Under the pieces are notes generated by a model. That model was not told the origin of the DNA. It did not search any database and worked only from the letters and a program-made list of their open reading frames with translations. A stretch of DNA of 64,000 nucleotides from Monosiga brevicollis MX1 (taxonomy: Eukaryota > Opisthokonta > Choanoflagellata > Craspedida > Salpingoecidae). The stretch lies in NCBI RefSeq assembly GCF_000002865.3, contig NW_001865047.1:463139-527138 (forward strand), in the 5' to 3' direction. The translations under genes and the position numbers were made by a program. Shown in pieces: positions 63,101 to 64,000 of the stretch; positions within the stretch are counted from its first letter, which is position 1, and each line of letters opens with the position of its first letter.

Positions 63101-64000
63101 AAAAAAATTATGTGGGGTGCAGCGAGGCACAAGAGTGGAAAGATGACAAGTGAGGGCTAGAGCGGGGCTAGGCTCCGAGCAGGGTTAAATGAATACAATC
63201 GATCAACATGCCTATGCCTTGATTTGCAAGCGGTTTGAAACGTACCAGGCAAGTCCATTTGGCTTGGCTGATTCAATGCAACCCAACCCTGCGTGGCATG
63301 CAGCAATCTTACATGACGAGCTTGCTGTGCATGCTGTGCTTTCACAGACGTCTAGAAAGGCAGTGCCATTCAGCATATGAGATTTTAAAACTTTGAACCA
63401 TGTAAGCTATTGCTTCAAGAGGAACAGACAAAATACTAACCAGGTACGCAAGACATGTTGCCTGTTTGGACATAACCCTCTGCGCATGAGCACGAGGGCG
63501 GAGCGTCACTACCCGACTCCAGGCAAATTTGACCTGGCCCGGAACAATTTCCCCATGAAGCGCACGCCCCGCCCAGGGACACGTTCATCAGAGCCCACGG
63601 AAAGTTATAACTCGGCGCTGTACTCAGCCAGCGCAGACTGACAAAGCTCTGGCGACAGGTGGGGGGGATGGACACCGTGAAAGCGGCGGCATAGCTACTG
63701 CTCGTCGCTCGACCCGTCCAAAAGACTGAGTAGCGAGCAAAGTCGGTTGTGCATGCCAAACCAATATAGGTGACGGAGTATGAAGAGGTACCACAGCCAA
63801 TCAACTCAAAAGAGACGGTCTCAACAAAGGTCAAGTTGAGAGGTTGCGTCAGAGCCTCCTGATTGACTGATCTATCCTGAAAGTACAGAGAAGGGACTCT
63901 CGCGCACGATGATGAGATAACGCCAGTGGCCACCGCCCACTTGCTCGGATCTACAGACGTGCCCGTGAAAGTGTCTTGCAAGTACGCGCGCACAGCAGCA
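60102..64000 (-). CDS. cysteine-rich single-pass receptor-like protein (partial, N-terminus off edge)
   Basis: A secreted-type ectodomain anchored by one membrane helix; the gene enters from the right edge, so no start is visible. The first part, DTFTGTSVDPSKWAVATG, LYFQDR and LTFVETVSFELIGCG, looks like a Reelin-type or lectin-like beta sandwich. An EGF-like unit follows (CSGPGQICLES...CSCAEGY). A long run of about a dozen cysteine-rich units of the form GTxCDDGxxxTxxDxCxxGxCxG spans about 61200-63050. Then come a Thr-rich stalk (about 60890-61012), the TM helix WIPIIIAVVAGVILLIVLII (about 60680-60740) and a basic stop-transfer CYKIRTANRK. The short tail contains QQYTVAD, DGLYYRTS and TAGYLTVVRDGG, and ends DDDVEL. 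The tail tyrosines could be phosphosites; this is inference. The ligand and orthologue are unknown. Confidence 0.82.

Overview
This is a gene-dense, intron-rich eukaryotic nuclear window. Short introns (many 50-250 nt), animal-like signalling genes (Rap1, a 7TM receptor, SH2 proteins) and SH2 domains fused to unusual partners point to a choanoflagellate. Monosiga brevicollis is my best guess, but this is inference from gene content and not a database match. Two 50-base N runs (16802-16851, 53735-53784) show that it is a draft scaffold.

Layout, left to right: a reverse-transcriptase fragment off the left edge (1-840, -); PP2A B56 subunit (1928-4683, +); EIPR1/TSSC1 WD40 protein (5338-7805, -), head-to-head with a GTSE1-like acidic/basic protein (8194-10434, +); eIF3j (10726-12530, -); MAEA/GID9 E3 subunit (13044-15038, -); a myosin with a C-terminal SH2 domain (15982-21083, +); a 9-kb coiled-coil gene (21875-30782, +); a cAMP-receptor-like 7TM protein (31316-33321, +); a PHD-SET protein of the KMT2E/SETD5 group (34116-37649, +); ribosomal protein eL43 (38593-39018, -); Rap1 (40838-41894, +); a tandem-SH2/LRR protein (42454-46045, -); eL36 (46868-47505, -); COMMD9 (48370-49797, +); LSM2 (50377-50942, -); a Rab5/22-like GTPase (51650-53306, -); mitochondrial IleRS (53986-58749, +); CMC1 (59013-59655, +); and a large cysteine-rich single-pass receptor running off the right edge (60102-64000, -).

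Most genes are housekeeping: translation (eIF3j, eL36, eL43, LSM2, IARS2), mitochondria (IARS2, CMC1) and endosomal traffic (EIPR1, COMMD9, Rab). The distinctive layer is phosphotyrosine signalling. Two unrelated proteins carry SH2 domains with an intact FLVR-type arginine, a myosin motor and a tandem-SH2/LRR protein, and the receptor at the right edge ends in a short tyrosine-bearing tail. The tandem-SH2 gene is the most unusual object here. Its two SH2 copies share an intron position, and it ends in ribonuclease-inhibitor-type LRRs each encoded by one 84-nt phase-2 exon, the layout known from animal NLR genes. Exon joins were worked out by hand from GT/GC-AG sites, frame and family similarity. 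Coordinates given for CDS are start codon to stop codon and include introns.
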